From positions 1 through 64,000 of the forward strand of contig JAHDKT010000031.1 in the NCBI GenBank assembly GCA_018436725.1: 64,000 nucleotides of DNA. The letters run 5' to 3'. The position numbers were made by a program, and so were the translations under genes. This document shows, in pieces, positions 8,111-16,276 of the stretch. Under the pieces are notes generated by a model. That model made no database searches and was not told where the DNA came from. It saw nothing but the letters and a program-made list of their open reading frames with translations. How positions within the stretch are numbered: the stretch's first letter is position 1; each line of letters begins with the position of its first letter. This DNA comes from Synergistaceae bacterium (GTDB taxonomy: Bacteria; Synergistota; Synergistia; Synergistales; Aminobacteriaceae).

Positions 8111-9409
8111 TTACGGCAGTATGGCCTCCGCGCGGTTTCCCGTGATTTCCAGCTTGAGGCCGAAGGGAGCGGAAAGCTCCGCCAATTGCTCGAGGATCGA
8201 GGAATCCTTGGCAGGAGCGGGCCATCCGCTGCGGCTTCTGGGAAGCCCGAATCCCAGCTCGACGGCCAGGAACGTCAGTTTGGTCAGTTTCCCGTTTTCC
8301 ATCTCCCAGTAGGGGATGAAGGTTTCGAAGGCCTCGCGCTTCGTTTGCAGCCCCCGCGTGAAACCGGCGTCCCGCGCTTTGAAAAGGTCGTGCATCGTGG
8401 CGTCGGACGGGAGTTTATAGAGTTCGAAGTAGTCGGCCGGCTGTCTTGGGATGTTCTCGTTTTGCAGCACGAAGTCCCCCAGAGAATAGAAAATGGGGCA
8501 TCCTTTGTAGATTTCCACCGCGCGGATGACATGAGGACCGTGGCCGACGACGGCGTGCGCTCCGCGATCGATGCATCCGCGGGCGAATTCTTCGAGGAAT
8601 TCGGCCCCTTCCCGCTTGACGTCCGCCTTCATTTCGTGACCGTGGATCGAGACGACGATATAGTCCGCCTGCAGGCTCGCTTCATAGATCGAGCGCTCTA
8701 TCCGCGCCATATCGCCGGGGTGGACGCTGGTCTTTTTTCCTATTTTGTCGCTCAGTTCGAAGGAGAGCGTGTCGAACTCCATGACGTTCTCGGGAAGAGG
8801 AGGAAGGTATCCTTCGGCCCGGATCACCTCGCGCGGGGCGTTGATATTGGTCAGGGAGGCGATCTCCTTCAAGGCGTCGGCGTGCGCGGCGTCGATGTAG
8901 TACGTGGTGTTGAAGCGCAGTCCGTTGACTCCCGGACGGCCGATTATGGAATGCGACGCGTTGCCTGCCATCGCCGCCGGGTTGAAGCTGGACGTGGTGG
9001 CGATGAGGGCGACCCTGCCTTTGTCGCAATCCAGATACGCGGGAGCCGAAGCCTGTTCCATGTTCAGTCCGACGCCGCTCGAAGGGAAACCCGCCTTGCG
9101 TAGGTGTTCAAGAGTTTTTTCCACCCCGCCGTAGGAAAAATCCAGCGTGTGGTTGTTGGCGAAGGAGGTGATGTTGAAGCCGAAACGTCTTGCGTCGTCC
9201 AGCGTCTCGGGAGGCGCGCAAAGATAGCTGCCTCCGTTGTATTGAGAGCCGTAGGACTCGTAGTTGTGGAGGGTCGTCTCCAAGTTGAAGAAGCGCATGT
9301 CGCCTTTGGCGATTTCGGCCGCGATTTCGTCGAATCCAGGATAGTTTCGCGGCAGACGTCTTTGCACCAGCATATCTCCGGCTGCCGTAAAGGACATTTT
9401 CGTCGACAC
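8111..9409 (-). CDS. CapA-family metallophosphatase-like protein
   Basis: This is a PGA_cap domain protein, the metallophosphatase-fold family that includes CapA/PgsA of poly-gamma-glutamate capsule systems, of unknown reaction here. The 432 residues show the family blocks: AAGDMLVQRR near the N-terminus, FNLETTL, the SFANNHTLDFS block (near residue 80), a later VVSIHGHE and the GHGPHVIR/YSLGDF C-terminal motif. The start is a GTG at 9407-9409, nine bases after GGGGAGG. There is no signal peptide or anchor helix, unlike true capsule CapA proteins, so a cytoplasmic role is likely. It follows a serine hydrolase and a transporter gene, hinting at a small catabolic unit. Confidence 0.88.
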   Translation of the reverse strand: MSTKMSFTAAGDMLVQRRLPRNYPGFDEIAAEIAKGDMRFFNLETTLHNYESYGSQYNGGSYLCAPPETLDDARRFGFNITSFANNHTLDFSYGGVEKTLEHLRKAGFPSSGVGLNMEQASAPAYLDCDKGRVALIATTSSFNPAAMAGNASHSIIGRPGVNGLRFNTTYYIDAAHADALKEIASLTNINAPREVIRAEGYLPPLPENVMEFDTLSFELSDKIGKKTSVHPGDMARIERSIYEASLQADYIVVSIHGHEMKADVKREGAEFLEEFARGCIDRGAHAVVGHGPHVIRAVEIYKGCPIFYSLGDFVLQNENIPRQPADYFELYKLPSDATMHDLFKARDAGFTRGLQTKREAFETFIPYWEMENGKLTKLTFLAVELGFGLPRSRSGWPAPAKDSSILEQLAELSAPFGLKLEITGNRAEAILP

Positions 9410-9537
9410 TGTGTACTACCTCCCCGAGTATGTTTTCGGCCTCGCGGGATCCTTCGCGCCGGAGGAGGCGGAAAGGTCTTCGTTCGGCCGGAAGCCGCGG
9501 TCGCTTCGCCGCAGCAGTTTTTTAAATCTGCGCGACT

Positions 9538-10371
9538 CTATTGCGAGAGCGCGTCGTATACCGCTTTCGAGACTTTCGCTATGCAGGCGATCCCTTCTTT
9601 CTCCGAGGCAAGCTGCGACGTCAGCATCGCGACGACGTACTTCTTTCCTCCCGGCAGGATGAAGAGCCCGACGTCATGCTCCGTTTTCGGAAGATCTCCC
9701 GTTTTGTTGGCCACGGTGACCGTACCGGGAAGAGGGCTCCGTTTTTCTTCCGGAGAAGCGGAGGCCGGGACGCCCGGAAGAAGCGCCGGCAGCTTGCTCG
9801 TGTACAATTGACGGCTCATCGTATCGATAACGGCGTCGGAGATCGTCCGGTTCACCAGCGAGCCGGTCGCGGCCAGCTTGAGAAGCCTCCCCATGTCCGC
9901 CGCCGTGGTGTAGTTGTTGCGTCCGGCCTTGATCGCCTCCATATCCATCATTTTGCGCTGCAGCTCCGTCGAGGTCAAACCGATCGACTTGAAAAACGAG
10001 TCGATCCGTTCGATTCCGAGAAGGTCGATGACCGCGTTCGTGGCGCTGTTGTCGCTGACGATGACCATCAGCTTCATGACGTCTCTCCATGACAGTTCGG
10101 CCTCGGGTTCGAGGTGGCAGATCAGCCCCGTTCCTCCGACCCTCTTTTCGGGAGGGATCGAAATTTTCTCTTCGAGACGCGTCCCTCCCTCTTCGGCATC
10201 CTTCAAAAGCAGCGCCAGGATGGGGACTTTCACCAGACTGCACGCCGCATGCACTTCATCGGCGCAGACCGTGAAGAGTTCGCCCGACGACAGATCTTCG
10301 ACGTACAGGGCGGCCTTTCCCTCCAAGCCGCCGAGCAGCTCGTAAATTTTCCGTCTGGGTATGCCGCTCAT
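9538..10371 (-). CDS. Class A beta-lactamase-like serine hydrolase
   Basis: This is a penicillin-recognising-fold serine hydrolase (COG2367 type) of 277 residues. The three active-site elements are visible: S-x-x-K as SLVK (near residue 45), SDN as VSDNSATN, and KTG as ANKTGDLPKTEHDVG. The omega-loop region reads KMMDMEAIKAGRNN rather than the ExxLN of real lactamases. There is no signal peptide. A role in cleaving an amide or ester of an imported compound fits better than drug resistance. It starts 12 bases after the transporter gene's stop, with AAGGAGC upstream, so it is cotranscribed with that gene. Confidence 0.85.
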   Translation of the reverse strand: MSGIPRRKIYELLGGLEGKAALYVEDLSSGELFTVCADEVHAACSLVKVPILALLLKDAEEGGTRLEEKISIPPEKRVGGTGLICHLEPEAELSWRDVMKLMVIVSDNSATNAVIDLLGIERIDSFFKSIGLTSTELQRKMMDMEAIKAGRNNYTTAADMGRLLKLAATGSLVNRTISDAVIDTMSRQLYTSKLPALLPGVPASASPEEKRSPLPGTVTVANKTGDLPKTEHDVGLFILPGGKKYVVAMLTSQLASEKEGIACIAKVSKAVYDALSQ

Positions 10372-10383
10372 CGCGCCTGCTCC

Positions 10384-11685
10384 TTACAGTATGTAGGTCA
10401 TGGCGACTACGAGCACCATGCTGGCGGCGATGATGGCGTACCCCACTTTGAGCATCGACTTCAGGTCGCTGGACTGGGCCAGCCCCATCTCGCCGATCAT
10501 GTCCGCTCCGGGATAGGCGAAGGATGTCAGCTGGTGTCCCACGAGGATGATCAAAGCCCAAAGATACATGGAGATGTTCATCGCCTCCGCCAGCGTCCTG
10601 AACAGTTTGTCGATCATGATCGCCTGGGCGACGGCGGCGCCGCTGATTCCGAAGATGCCGACGAGCGACGAGAAGACCGTGAAGCCGAGCTTTCCGCTCG
10701 TTTCCATGTAGGGCTTGAGAAGTTCGCCGAGGGCGGCGAATGCGCCGCTCTTATCGACGAAGCCCAGGAAGGGATCGAAGAGAAGGAAGATGAAAAAGAG
10801 CCAGATCAGCCTTCCGCATCCCTCCATGACGCCGTCGAAAATCCTGCCGAGCGACAGCCCGCCCGCGAGGCCCGTCGCAAGCGACGTGATCAGCATGACC
10901 ATGACCGCGTAGGAGGCGCCTCCCTTATGCAGAATCCCGTAGCCGACGAGCAGCGCCATGCACCCGAGGAAGGCCCATGTGCCTCGTCTGGTCTCCGCGC
11001 TGGGCTGGTAGTTCTCCTTGATGACCAACTGGTCCTTGCTGTAGCTGTAGACGCCCGAAGTGCTTTTCTGGACGCGTTTCGCGACGAAGAACGTCACGAT
11101 CCACATGACGATCGAAAGGGGGAGTCCGGCGGAAAAGAGAATCTGCGTATACGTCAGGCCGGTAATTCCCATAAGCGTCACCATGGGAGGGCTGAAAGGT
11201 CCTATGAAGAGTCCCGTCTGGCCGGCGCCCTGGAAGATGACGGCGATGACGCTGGGAGTGATGCCGATCGCAGCGACCAGCGGAATGACGATCGGGGCGA
11301 TGATCGCGTTGGCGCCCGCAAGGGTTCCAAGAAGAGCGACAAGGGCGACCGAGGTGACCATGGTCGCGATGATGGCCTTGTTTTCGGAGTCGACGCCGAT
11401 TTTTTTCATGAAGAAGTAGACGATATGCTCTGCGACGCCGGTGTGCCGCAGCACGACGCCGAGCCCGGAGCCGAGCATGATGATCAGGCCGACCAGAGCG
11501 AGGAACGATCCCATCGCTTTCGCTATGATGGCTCCCATGCCGAGTATCGGCTGCTGCACCATGACCGCGCCGACGACGACGCAAATCGCGACGTTGACGA
11601 CGGGGTGCATTCCTTTCTTGAACGCCAGAATTACATACAGAAGCAGTGGAAACAACCCGAAAAGCGGCGGCAAATCAAAGATCAT
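10384..11685 (-). CDS. Membrane transporter of the IT superfamily (NhaC/GntP-like)
   Basis: This is a 433-residue polytopic inner-membrane protein with about 11-12 hydrophobic helices. It shows repeated gly-rich re-entrant segments (GTLAGANAIIAPIVIP; GISGAAVAQAIMIDKLF) and FSPPMVTLMGITG, the layout of ion-transporter superfamily carriers such as Na+/H+ antiporters or gluconate:H+ symporters. The substrate is unknown. The downstream hydrolase and CapA-like genes, plus the RpiR gene upstream on the same strand, suggest a carboxylate or small amide that is then hydrolysed. An inverted repeat at 11711-11728 lies just upstream of the start. Confidence 0.8.
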   Translation of the reverse strand: MIFDLPPLFGLFPLLLYVILAFKKGMHPVVNVAICVVVGAVMVQQPILGMGAIIAKAMGSFLALVGLIIMLGSGLGVVLRHTGVAEHIVYFFMKKIGVDSENKAIIATMVTSVALVALLGTLAGANAIIAPIVIPLVAAIGITPSVIAVIFQGAGQTGLFIGPFSPPMVTLMGITGLTYTQILFSAGLPLSIVMWIVTFFVAKRVQKSTSGVYSYSKDQLVIKENYQPSAETRRGTWAFLGCMALLVGYGILHKGGASYAVMVMLITSLATGLAGGLSLGRIFDGVMEGCGRLIWLFFIFLLFDPFLGFVDKSGAFAALGELLKPYMETSGKLGFTVFSSLVGIFGISGAAVAQAIMIDKLFRTLAEAMNISMYLWALIILVGHQLTSFAYPGADMIGEMGLAQSSDLKSMLKVGYAIIAASMVLVVAMTYIL

Positions 11686-11710
11686 GTGAGTGCTCTCCCT
11701 TCTTCACAAA

Positions 11711-11728
11711 CATCGTGAACGTACGATG
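11711..11728. promoter_or_regulatory. 18-bp inverted repeat upstream of the IT-type transporter gene
   Basis: CATCGT and ACGATG arms are separated by six bases, 26-43 bases upstream of the transporter start. The position between the RpiR gene and the transporter suits a repressor site for that regulator. No binding data can be inferred from sequence alone. Confidence 0.35.
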
Positions 11729-11937
11729 CTCCAGGAACGACGGGGACCGTGCGCGTTTTCGACGACGTCCCCCGGCCTCTCCTCCAAAAGGCATGCGCTT
11801 GTTGACCGTTGACCTACGATTCACTGTTTCCGATGTGTCCGGCGGTATCCTCCTTCCGTTGTCCCCGTGAGGAGACCGAGTGCACGACGCGGCGCCGTCG
11901 ACGGAGCGTGGCGTCCCGGCGTTCTTTTCGCCCGCTT

Positions 11938-12828
11938 CTACTCTATTTCCGCGTACACGTTGTTTTGAAGAAGCAACTCCATCCGTTCGTCCAGAACCTT
12001 CTTCGCATCGGCGCCTTTCGCCTGCGAAAATGCAAGGACCAGGGCTTCCATAACAACCATTGCAGGGAGATACGAAGAAAAAGGTACCGTGCTGGGGACG
12101 AGCAAAATTTCGTCGCAATGGTTCGCGATAGGGGAGAGGATGGAGTCGGTTATTCCGAAGATTTTCGCGCGCTTTTTTTTCGCGAAGGCCGTCATATCCA
12201 CCGTATCTTTGTAGTACCTGTGAAAGGAGACGGCGAAGAGGACGTCTCTTTCCGTAAGTTCGTTCAGCTGCTCATACCGGGTCTCCGAACTGGAAGAAAA
12301 ATAGCTGATGTTCTTCGCCATGGTGCTGAGATAGAATCCGCCGTATTGCACTACGCTGTAGGACGAACGGGCTCCTATCAGGTATATTCTTTCGGCGTCG
12401 GCCATCAAGCGCGCCACTCTCATGAACGTCTCGTTCAAAGGGGAGAATTTCCGCAACGCGAGGTTCTCCACGCCGTGCTCCACGACTTTTTGCAGGATGT
12501 TTTCCAGCGGTTCGTTTTCGCGGATGGAATCCCGTATTTTCTGCATCGGCGCCTGGGAGTAGATAAATACCGTGGATTGCAGGTCGCTCATCATCTCTCT
12601 GAACCCCGAATACCCGATTTCGAGAGCGAAGCGCACAATGGTGGAGGGAGAGATTCCGAGTACTTTCGCTATGTCGTGGGAACTCATCTTCACGACTTCG
12701 GAACATCTGTTGAGAATCAGTTCGGCGATTCTTCTGTGGGAGGCGGAAAATGCGGACATTTTTCTGCGTATGCGCAGAAAAATGTTTTTTTCTCTCTCTC
12801 CTTCGAGGCGTTCTATCGATTCTCTCAT
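11938..12828 (-). CDS. MurR/RpiR family transcriptional regulator
   Basis: This is a cytoplasmic repressor or activator with an N-terminal RpiR helix-turn-helix (residues about 15-85: SHRRIAELILNR...SHDIAKVLGISPSTIVRFALEIGYSGF) and a C-terminal SIS domain (about 125-265), which binds phosphosugars or related ligands. The start at 12826-12828 (MRESIERL) is chosen because CAGGAG sits six bases upstream; an ATG five codons earlier overlaps that site. Length 296 is standard. It precedes the transporter-hydrolase-CapA set on the same strand and probably controls it. A 13-bp perfect inverted repeat lies inside the 5' part of the coding sequence. Confidence 0.93.
   Translation of the reverse strand: MRESIERLEGEREKNIFLRIRRKMSAFSASHRRIAELILNRCSEVVKMSSHDIAKVLGISPSTIVRFALEIGYSGFREMMSDLQSTVFIYSQAPMQKIRDSIRENEPLENILQKVVEHGVENLALRKFSPLNETFMRVARLMADAERIYLIGARSSYSVVQYGGFYLSTMAKNISYFSSSSETRYEQLNELTERDVLFAVSFHRYYKDTVDMTAFAKKKRAKIFGITDSILSPIANHCDEILLVPSTVPFSSYLPAMVVMEALVLAFSQAKGADAKKVLDERMELLLQNNVYAEIE
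12756..12790 (+). terminator. Intragenic perfect inverted repeat with T-run, antisense to the RpiR gene
   Basis: ACATTTTTCTGCG (12756-12768) and CGCAGAAAAATGT (12773-12785) pair perfectly with a 4-nt loop and are followed on plus by T6 (12785-12790). This is the shape of a rho-independent terminator reading against the rpiR-like gene, 40-75 bases inside its coding sequence. In the rpiR mRNA the same repeat forms a hairpin near the start codon. Confidence 0.5.
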
Positions 12829-13186
12829 TAGAGTCTCCTGCATAATGTAAAAAGGTTGATAATTCAGTGCGGATCAATCGTACCATAAAAAAAATTTCCA
12901 TGCAACTTTTGTTTTGCCAAGCGCGCCGTTTCTTCGAAAAAGGGCACTTTTCTCCGTCGAAACAAAGGAGCGATGAAAAACCCGAACTCGCTGCGAGAAA
13001 GACCACTCAGGACTCACTGCAAGTGAGCGGAAAGATCGAGTTCACGGGACAGGGATCGTGTTTCGAAAGGGTTTATACACGACGTGTACCTCTGTAATGC
13101 ACTTGGTACATTGCAGCGTCACATCCGTAAGATTTTCCCTTTACCATGGCGACGTAACTAAATCGTGGGAAAAGGGAGGAATTGCT
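12829..13186. other. Divergent intergenic region with palindromes
   Basis: This 358-base region lies between the divergent RpiR and phosphoesterase genes. It has a nested pair of inverted repeats (GAACTCG at 12984-12990 with CGAGTTC at 13037-13043, enclosing CTCACT/AGTGAG) and a compact palindrome at 13076-13088. Its left end is AT-rich, as expected for the RpiR promoter. No credible coding sequence was found. Confidence 0.5.
13076..13088. promoter_or_regulatory. Palindrome TACACG-A-CGTGTA
   Basis: This 6-1-6 inverted repeat lies 99 bases upstream of the phosphoesterase start, in the divergent region next to the RpiR gene. The size and symmetry suit an operator for a dimeric regulator. Which regulator cannot be told. 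Confidence 0.35.
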
Positions 13187-14623
13187 ATGAGGAAATGCGT
13201 TGTCGCGTTGCTTTTTTGGGTCTGTATGGCTTTGCCCGCTTCTGCGGCGAAGACCTACACGGAACCCTATCTGTTGAGCCTCAAGCCGTCCAGCGAAATG
13301 AGCGTCTGCTGGTTGCTTGGCGAGCCGGGGGACGAGGCCTGGGTCGAGTTCGGCGAGTCGGAGGCGCTTGGCGAAACAGCCCGGGCGGAGCTTTTCGAGG
13401 TTAAAGGGATCAGAACATCCGCGACCCTCGAAGGGTACGACGACGACCCGGCAAAGAACCCGGAGTTGGCGGTCTATCAGCGCATCGCGACGCTGACGAA
13501 CCTCAAGCCCGGCGCCGCCTATCACTACCGCGTCATGACGAAGAGCGCAGGAAAGGTTTCGGAAGGCAAGCGGTATTTCTTCAAGACCGCTCCGGAAGCT
13601 GGAAAACCCTTCTCGTTCGTGCTGCTTTCGGATCTTCAGCAAAAGAAGCAGATTCTGGACACCGTGGGTATGGCGGGGAGAGAGAACGCCGACTTCATCA
13701 TCTACGCCGGAGACTTTCAGAATACGCCATGGAAGGCGAGCGAGTGGTTTCCAGTAGAAAATTGCTTCATAAAACCCGAGGAAAAGGGCAAAGAGTGGTT
13801 CACCGCCATGCAGCAGACGGAGGGCGGCGCGAGGCTTCTGCAATATCTTCCTCTGTTCCCTTGCCCTGGCAACCATGAGGCGGACGATCAGAGGATATGG
13901 ACGAACAAGGACATGGCGAAGGATCCCGCGAAGAAGACTCTTTCAATCTATATGCAGCTTTTTCGCCCGCTCTATCCGGAACAGGAATATCGGCGGAACG
14001 GGAAACATTGGTACTCGGCGGACTACGGCGATCTCCATATAATCTCTCTGTCCATCTTCCGGTGGCACCCCTGGGACGGTTACGAAGCTCCGGGCTGGTT
14101 CCTCTTCGACGACATCTCCCCCGAAAGTCCTCAGGTCAAGTGGCTTGAGAAGGATCTCAAGCAGAAGTCGAGCCCGCTGACGTGGGTAGTACAGCATTGG
14201 CACATGCTGAACCGGGGAGCCGAGGTCTGGATCCCGATGTCCGAGCCCCTTATCTCGCCCGTCAATCCTGAAATGGCCGTCTATCCCTACGGAGATCATT
14301 GCTGGAACGTTCTTCGTCCCCTGTACGAGAAGCATGGAGTAAATGCCGTCAACTTCGGTCATTCGCACGTGTACGAGCGCTACCTCATCAACGGCGTGAA
14401 CTATATCGAGGCGGCCACTATCGGAAACAACTATCGCGAAGAGAAGGATCCTCTTCACTTCAGCGGAAACGCGCCCGTGGTGGAGAATAATCGACATCGC
14501 TCCTTCATGCTCGTCTCCGTGGTCGACGGGAAGATGGAGGGGAGGGGCATAAGAGCCAGCGTCGACGGCGACGGAGGCGTAAAGGTCGGAGAAGTCTTCG
14601 ACGTGTTCGCGATGTCCCGGTAG
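13187..14623 (+). CDS. Secreted metallophosphoesterase with purple acid phosphatase-like N-terminal domain
   Basis: This is an exported calcineurin-like phosphoesterase of 478 residues. The start ATG at 13187 follows AAAGGGAGGA and opens a signal peptide ending near ASA-AK. Residues about 20-140 form a fibronectin-like purple acid phosphatase N-domain (SLKPSSEMSVCWLLG). The metallo-domain follows, with LLSDLQQ (in place of D-x-H), YAGDFQ (GD-x), PCPGNHEAD (GNHE), VVQHWHML and FGHSHVYERY (GHSH), which supply the dinuclear metal ligands. Substrate is unknown; phosphomonoesters or diesters outside the cell are likely. It appears monocistronic, ended by the hairpin at 14642-14694. Confidence 0.93.
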   Translation: MRKCVVALLFWVCMALPASAAKTYTEPYLLSLKPSSEMSVCWLLGEPGDEAWVEFGESEALGETARAELFEVKGIRTSATLEGYDDDPAKNPELAVYQRIATLTNLKPGAAYHYRVMTKSAGKVSEGKRYFFKTAPEAGKPFSFVLLSDLQQKKQILDTVGMAGRENADFIIYAGDFQNTPWKASEWFPVENCFIKPEEKGKEWFTAMQQTEGGARLLQYLPLFPCPGNHEADDQRIWTNKDMAKDPAKKTLSIYMQLFRPLYPEQEYRRNGKHWYSADYGDLHIISLSIFRWHPWDGYEAPGWFLFDDISPESPQVKWLEKDLKQKSSPLTWVVQHWHMLNRGAEVWIPMSEPLISPVNPEMAVYPYGDHCWNVLRPLYEKHGVNAVNFGHSHVYERYLINGVNYIEAATIGNNYREEKDPLHFSGNAPVVENNRHRSFMLVSVVDGKMEGRGIRASVDGDGGVKVGEVFDVFAMSR

Positions 14624-14641
14624 AAACAACGACTGAAAAGG

Positions 14642-14694
14642 TCGATAGCGCGGAACCGGAGGGGGAAATCAGCTCTCCGGTTCCGCGCTATCGA
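14642..14694 (+). terminator. Strong hairpin after the phosphoesterase gene
   Basis: The 20-bp arms beginning TCGATAGCGCGGAACCGGAG (14642-14661) and ending at 14675-14694 are perfectly complementary with a 13-nt loop. No U-tract follows, so it may terminate inefficiently or act as a 3' mRNA stabiliser. Confidence 0.65.
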
Positions 14695-14811
14695 TGTCGT
14701 TGAACTACGAGTATCTTCGGAGTACGATTCGAAAAGCTGAAAAACGTCTTTTCATATTGCCGCAAAATGCTATACTACTGGGAAATTTCTTTTTCCGAAG
14801 GAGGAAGGTCG

Positions 14812-16218
14812 ATGCAGCTTTTCATTCTGGTAACGTACATTCTGGTTTTATACTGCATCTCATGGTACGCGACGAAGCTGATCCGGCAGGGGAAGGGCGG
14901 CGCGCTCCAGTATCTTCTCGCGGGACGGAACCTGCCGATGATCGTGGTGGCGGCGATGCTCGCGGGACTTGCCATCGGCGGCGCATCGACTGTGGGCGTA
15001 GCCGAGCACGCGTACAAGGCGGGGCTCTCCGCCGGATGGTACAACGCGGCGTGGGGGACGGCGGGAATTCTCGTCGGGCTCTTCGCGGCGCACCACTTCC
15101 GCCGCATGGAGGTGAACACCATCCCCGAGATGATGGAGCGGATGTACGGACGGAGCGCCCGGATGATCAGCGTGGTGGCGCAGCTCCTCATCATGATGGT
15201 CATCACCTCGCTGCAGTACGTGGCGGGCGGCGCGGTGCTCACGGCCCTGATGCCGGACGTCTTCACCTTCCAGACCGGGATGCTGGTCACGGCGCTGCTC
15301 TTCGTGGGCATCACCTTCATCGGCGGCTACTGGGGGGCCGGGCTGACCAACGTGGTGAATATCGTCGTGATCTACGGCGGCATCCTCGCCGCGCTGTCGA
15401 ACGCCTCGGAGGTCTTCGGCGGTTTCGAGTCGATCGTCGCCGCGCTGCCCGAGGGCGGGCCCTGGTTCGACTTCGTCTCCGGCGCGGGGTTCGCGATGGT
15501 GATGTCGTGGATGGTGGTCATGATCACGCAGGGCTTTTCCGTGCAGGCGATTTCGCAGATCGCCTTCGCGGCGAAGAACGAGAATGCGGCCCGATGGGGA
15601 TTTATTCTCGGAGGCGTCGTCATCCTTCCGGCGGGCTTCCTCTGCGCGCTCTTCGGCATCATCGCGGCGGCCAAGTTCCCCGGCCTTGAACGGGCGGCGC
15701 TCGCGCTGCCTACCATCATGACGAACATCTCTCCGGTGGTGGGCGGCGTCTTCCTCGCCGCGCTGTGGGCCGCGGGGATCTCCACTGCGGTGGGGCTGCT
15801 GCTCGGCAGCTCCACGCTGGTGATGCAGGACGTCTGGAAGCGCTACTTCCCGAGCACCGTGACGGAGAAGAACGAACTGCTGCTCTCCCGCATGATGGTG
15901 CTGCTCTTCAGCGGCGTCACCTACTTCCTCGCGCTCACGTCGGTGGGCATTCTGCGGACGATCACGACGGCGCTCGCCATCACGGCCTCTTTCACGCTGC
16001 TGATCCTGGCCAACCTCTTCTTCCCGAAGTACTGCAAGAAGGCCGCCGGATTCTGGACCATCTTCGCCTCAGTGGCGGTCTGGCTGGCGTGGACGCTCTA
16101 TCCGCAGGTCCGCGTGGCGCCCCACGTGGTCTACCTCGTCTGGCCCGCGTGTCTGGCGACCTTCGCACTCGCCTACTTCCTGGGCAAGGAGCCTGCGGAG
16201 AGCATCGTCAAGCGCTGA
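14812..16218 (+). CDS. Sodium:solute symporter (SSS) family transporter
   Basis: This is a 468-residue inner-membrane carrier of the SSS family (proline/pantothenate/glucose type) that uses the sodium gradient. The start ATG at 14812 follows GAAGGAGGAAGG; a longer frame from 14767 includes that site and is rejected. About 13 hydrophobic helices are visible, with family blocks YLLAGRNLPMIVVAAMLAG, GGASTVGVAEHAYKAG and a GGYWGAGLTNVVN segment. The substrate cannot be assigned. It stands alone between two strong hairpins. Confidence 0.92.
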   Translation: MQLFILVTYILVLYCISWYATKLIRQGKGGALQYLLAGRNLPMIVVAAMLAGLAIGGASTVGVAEHAYKAGLSAGWYNAAWGTAGILVGLFAAHHFRRMEVNTIPEMMERMYGRSARMISVVAQLLIMMVITSLQYVAGGAVLTALMPDVFTFQTGMLVTALLFVGITFIGGYWGAGLTNVVNIVVIYGGILAALSNASEVFGGFESIVAALPEGGPWFDFVSGAGFAMVMSWMVVMITQGFSVQAISQIAFAAKNENAARWGFILGGVVILPAGFLCALFGIIAAAKFPGLERAALALPTIMTNISPVVGGVFLAALWAAGISTAVGLLLGSSTLVMQDVWKRYFPSTVTEKNELLLSRMMVLLFSGVTYFLALTSVGILRTITTALAITASFTLLILANLFFPKYCKKAAGFWTIFASVAVWLAWTLYPQVRVAPHVVYLVWPACLATFALAYFLGKEPAESIVKR

Positions 16219-16240
16219 GGACGCGCGCAATGCATCCCGC

Positions 16241-16270
16241 GAGGGGCCGCCGAAGAAACGGCGGCCCCTC
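16241..16270. terminator. Bidirectional terminator between convergent genes
   Basis: GAGGGGCCGCCG (16241-16252) and CGGCGGCCCCTC (16259-16270) form a perfect 12-bp GC-rich stem with a 6-nt AAGAAA loop. It sits between the convergent symporter and RNA methyltransferase genes and can serve both. No long U-tract is present on either side. Confidence 0.7.
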
Positions 16271-16276
16271 GTTCGT

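Noticed and set aside
9538..10371. Antibiotic-resistance beta-lactamase
   Set aside because: The omega-loop ExxLN motif and a signal peptide are missing, so a resistance function is not supported.
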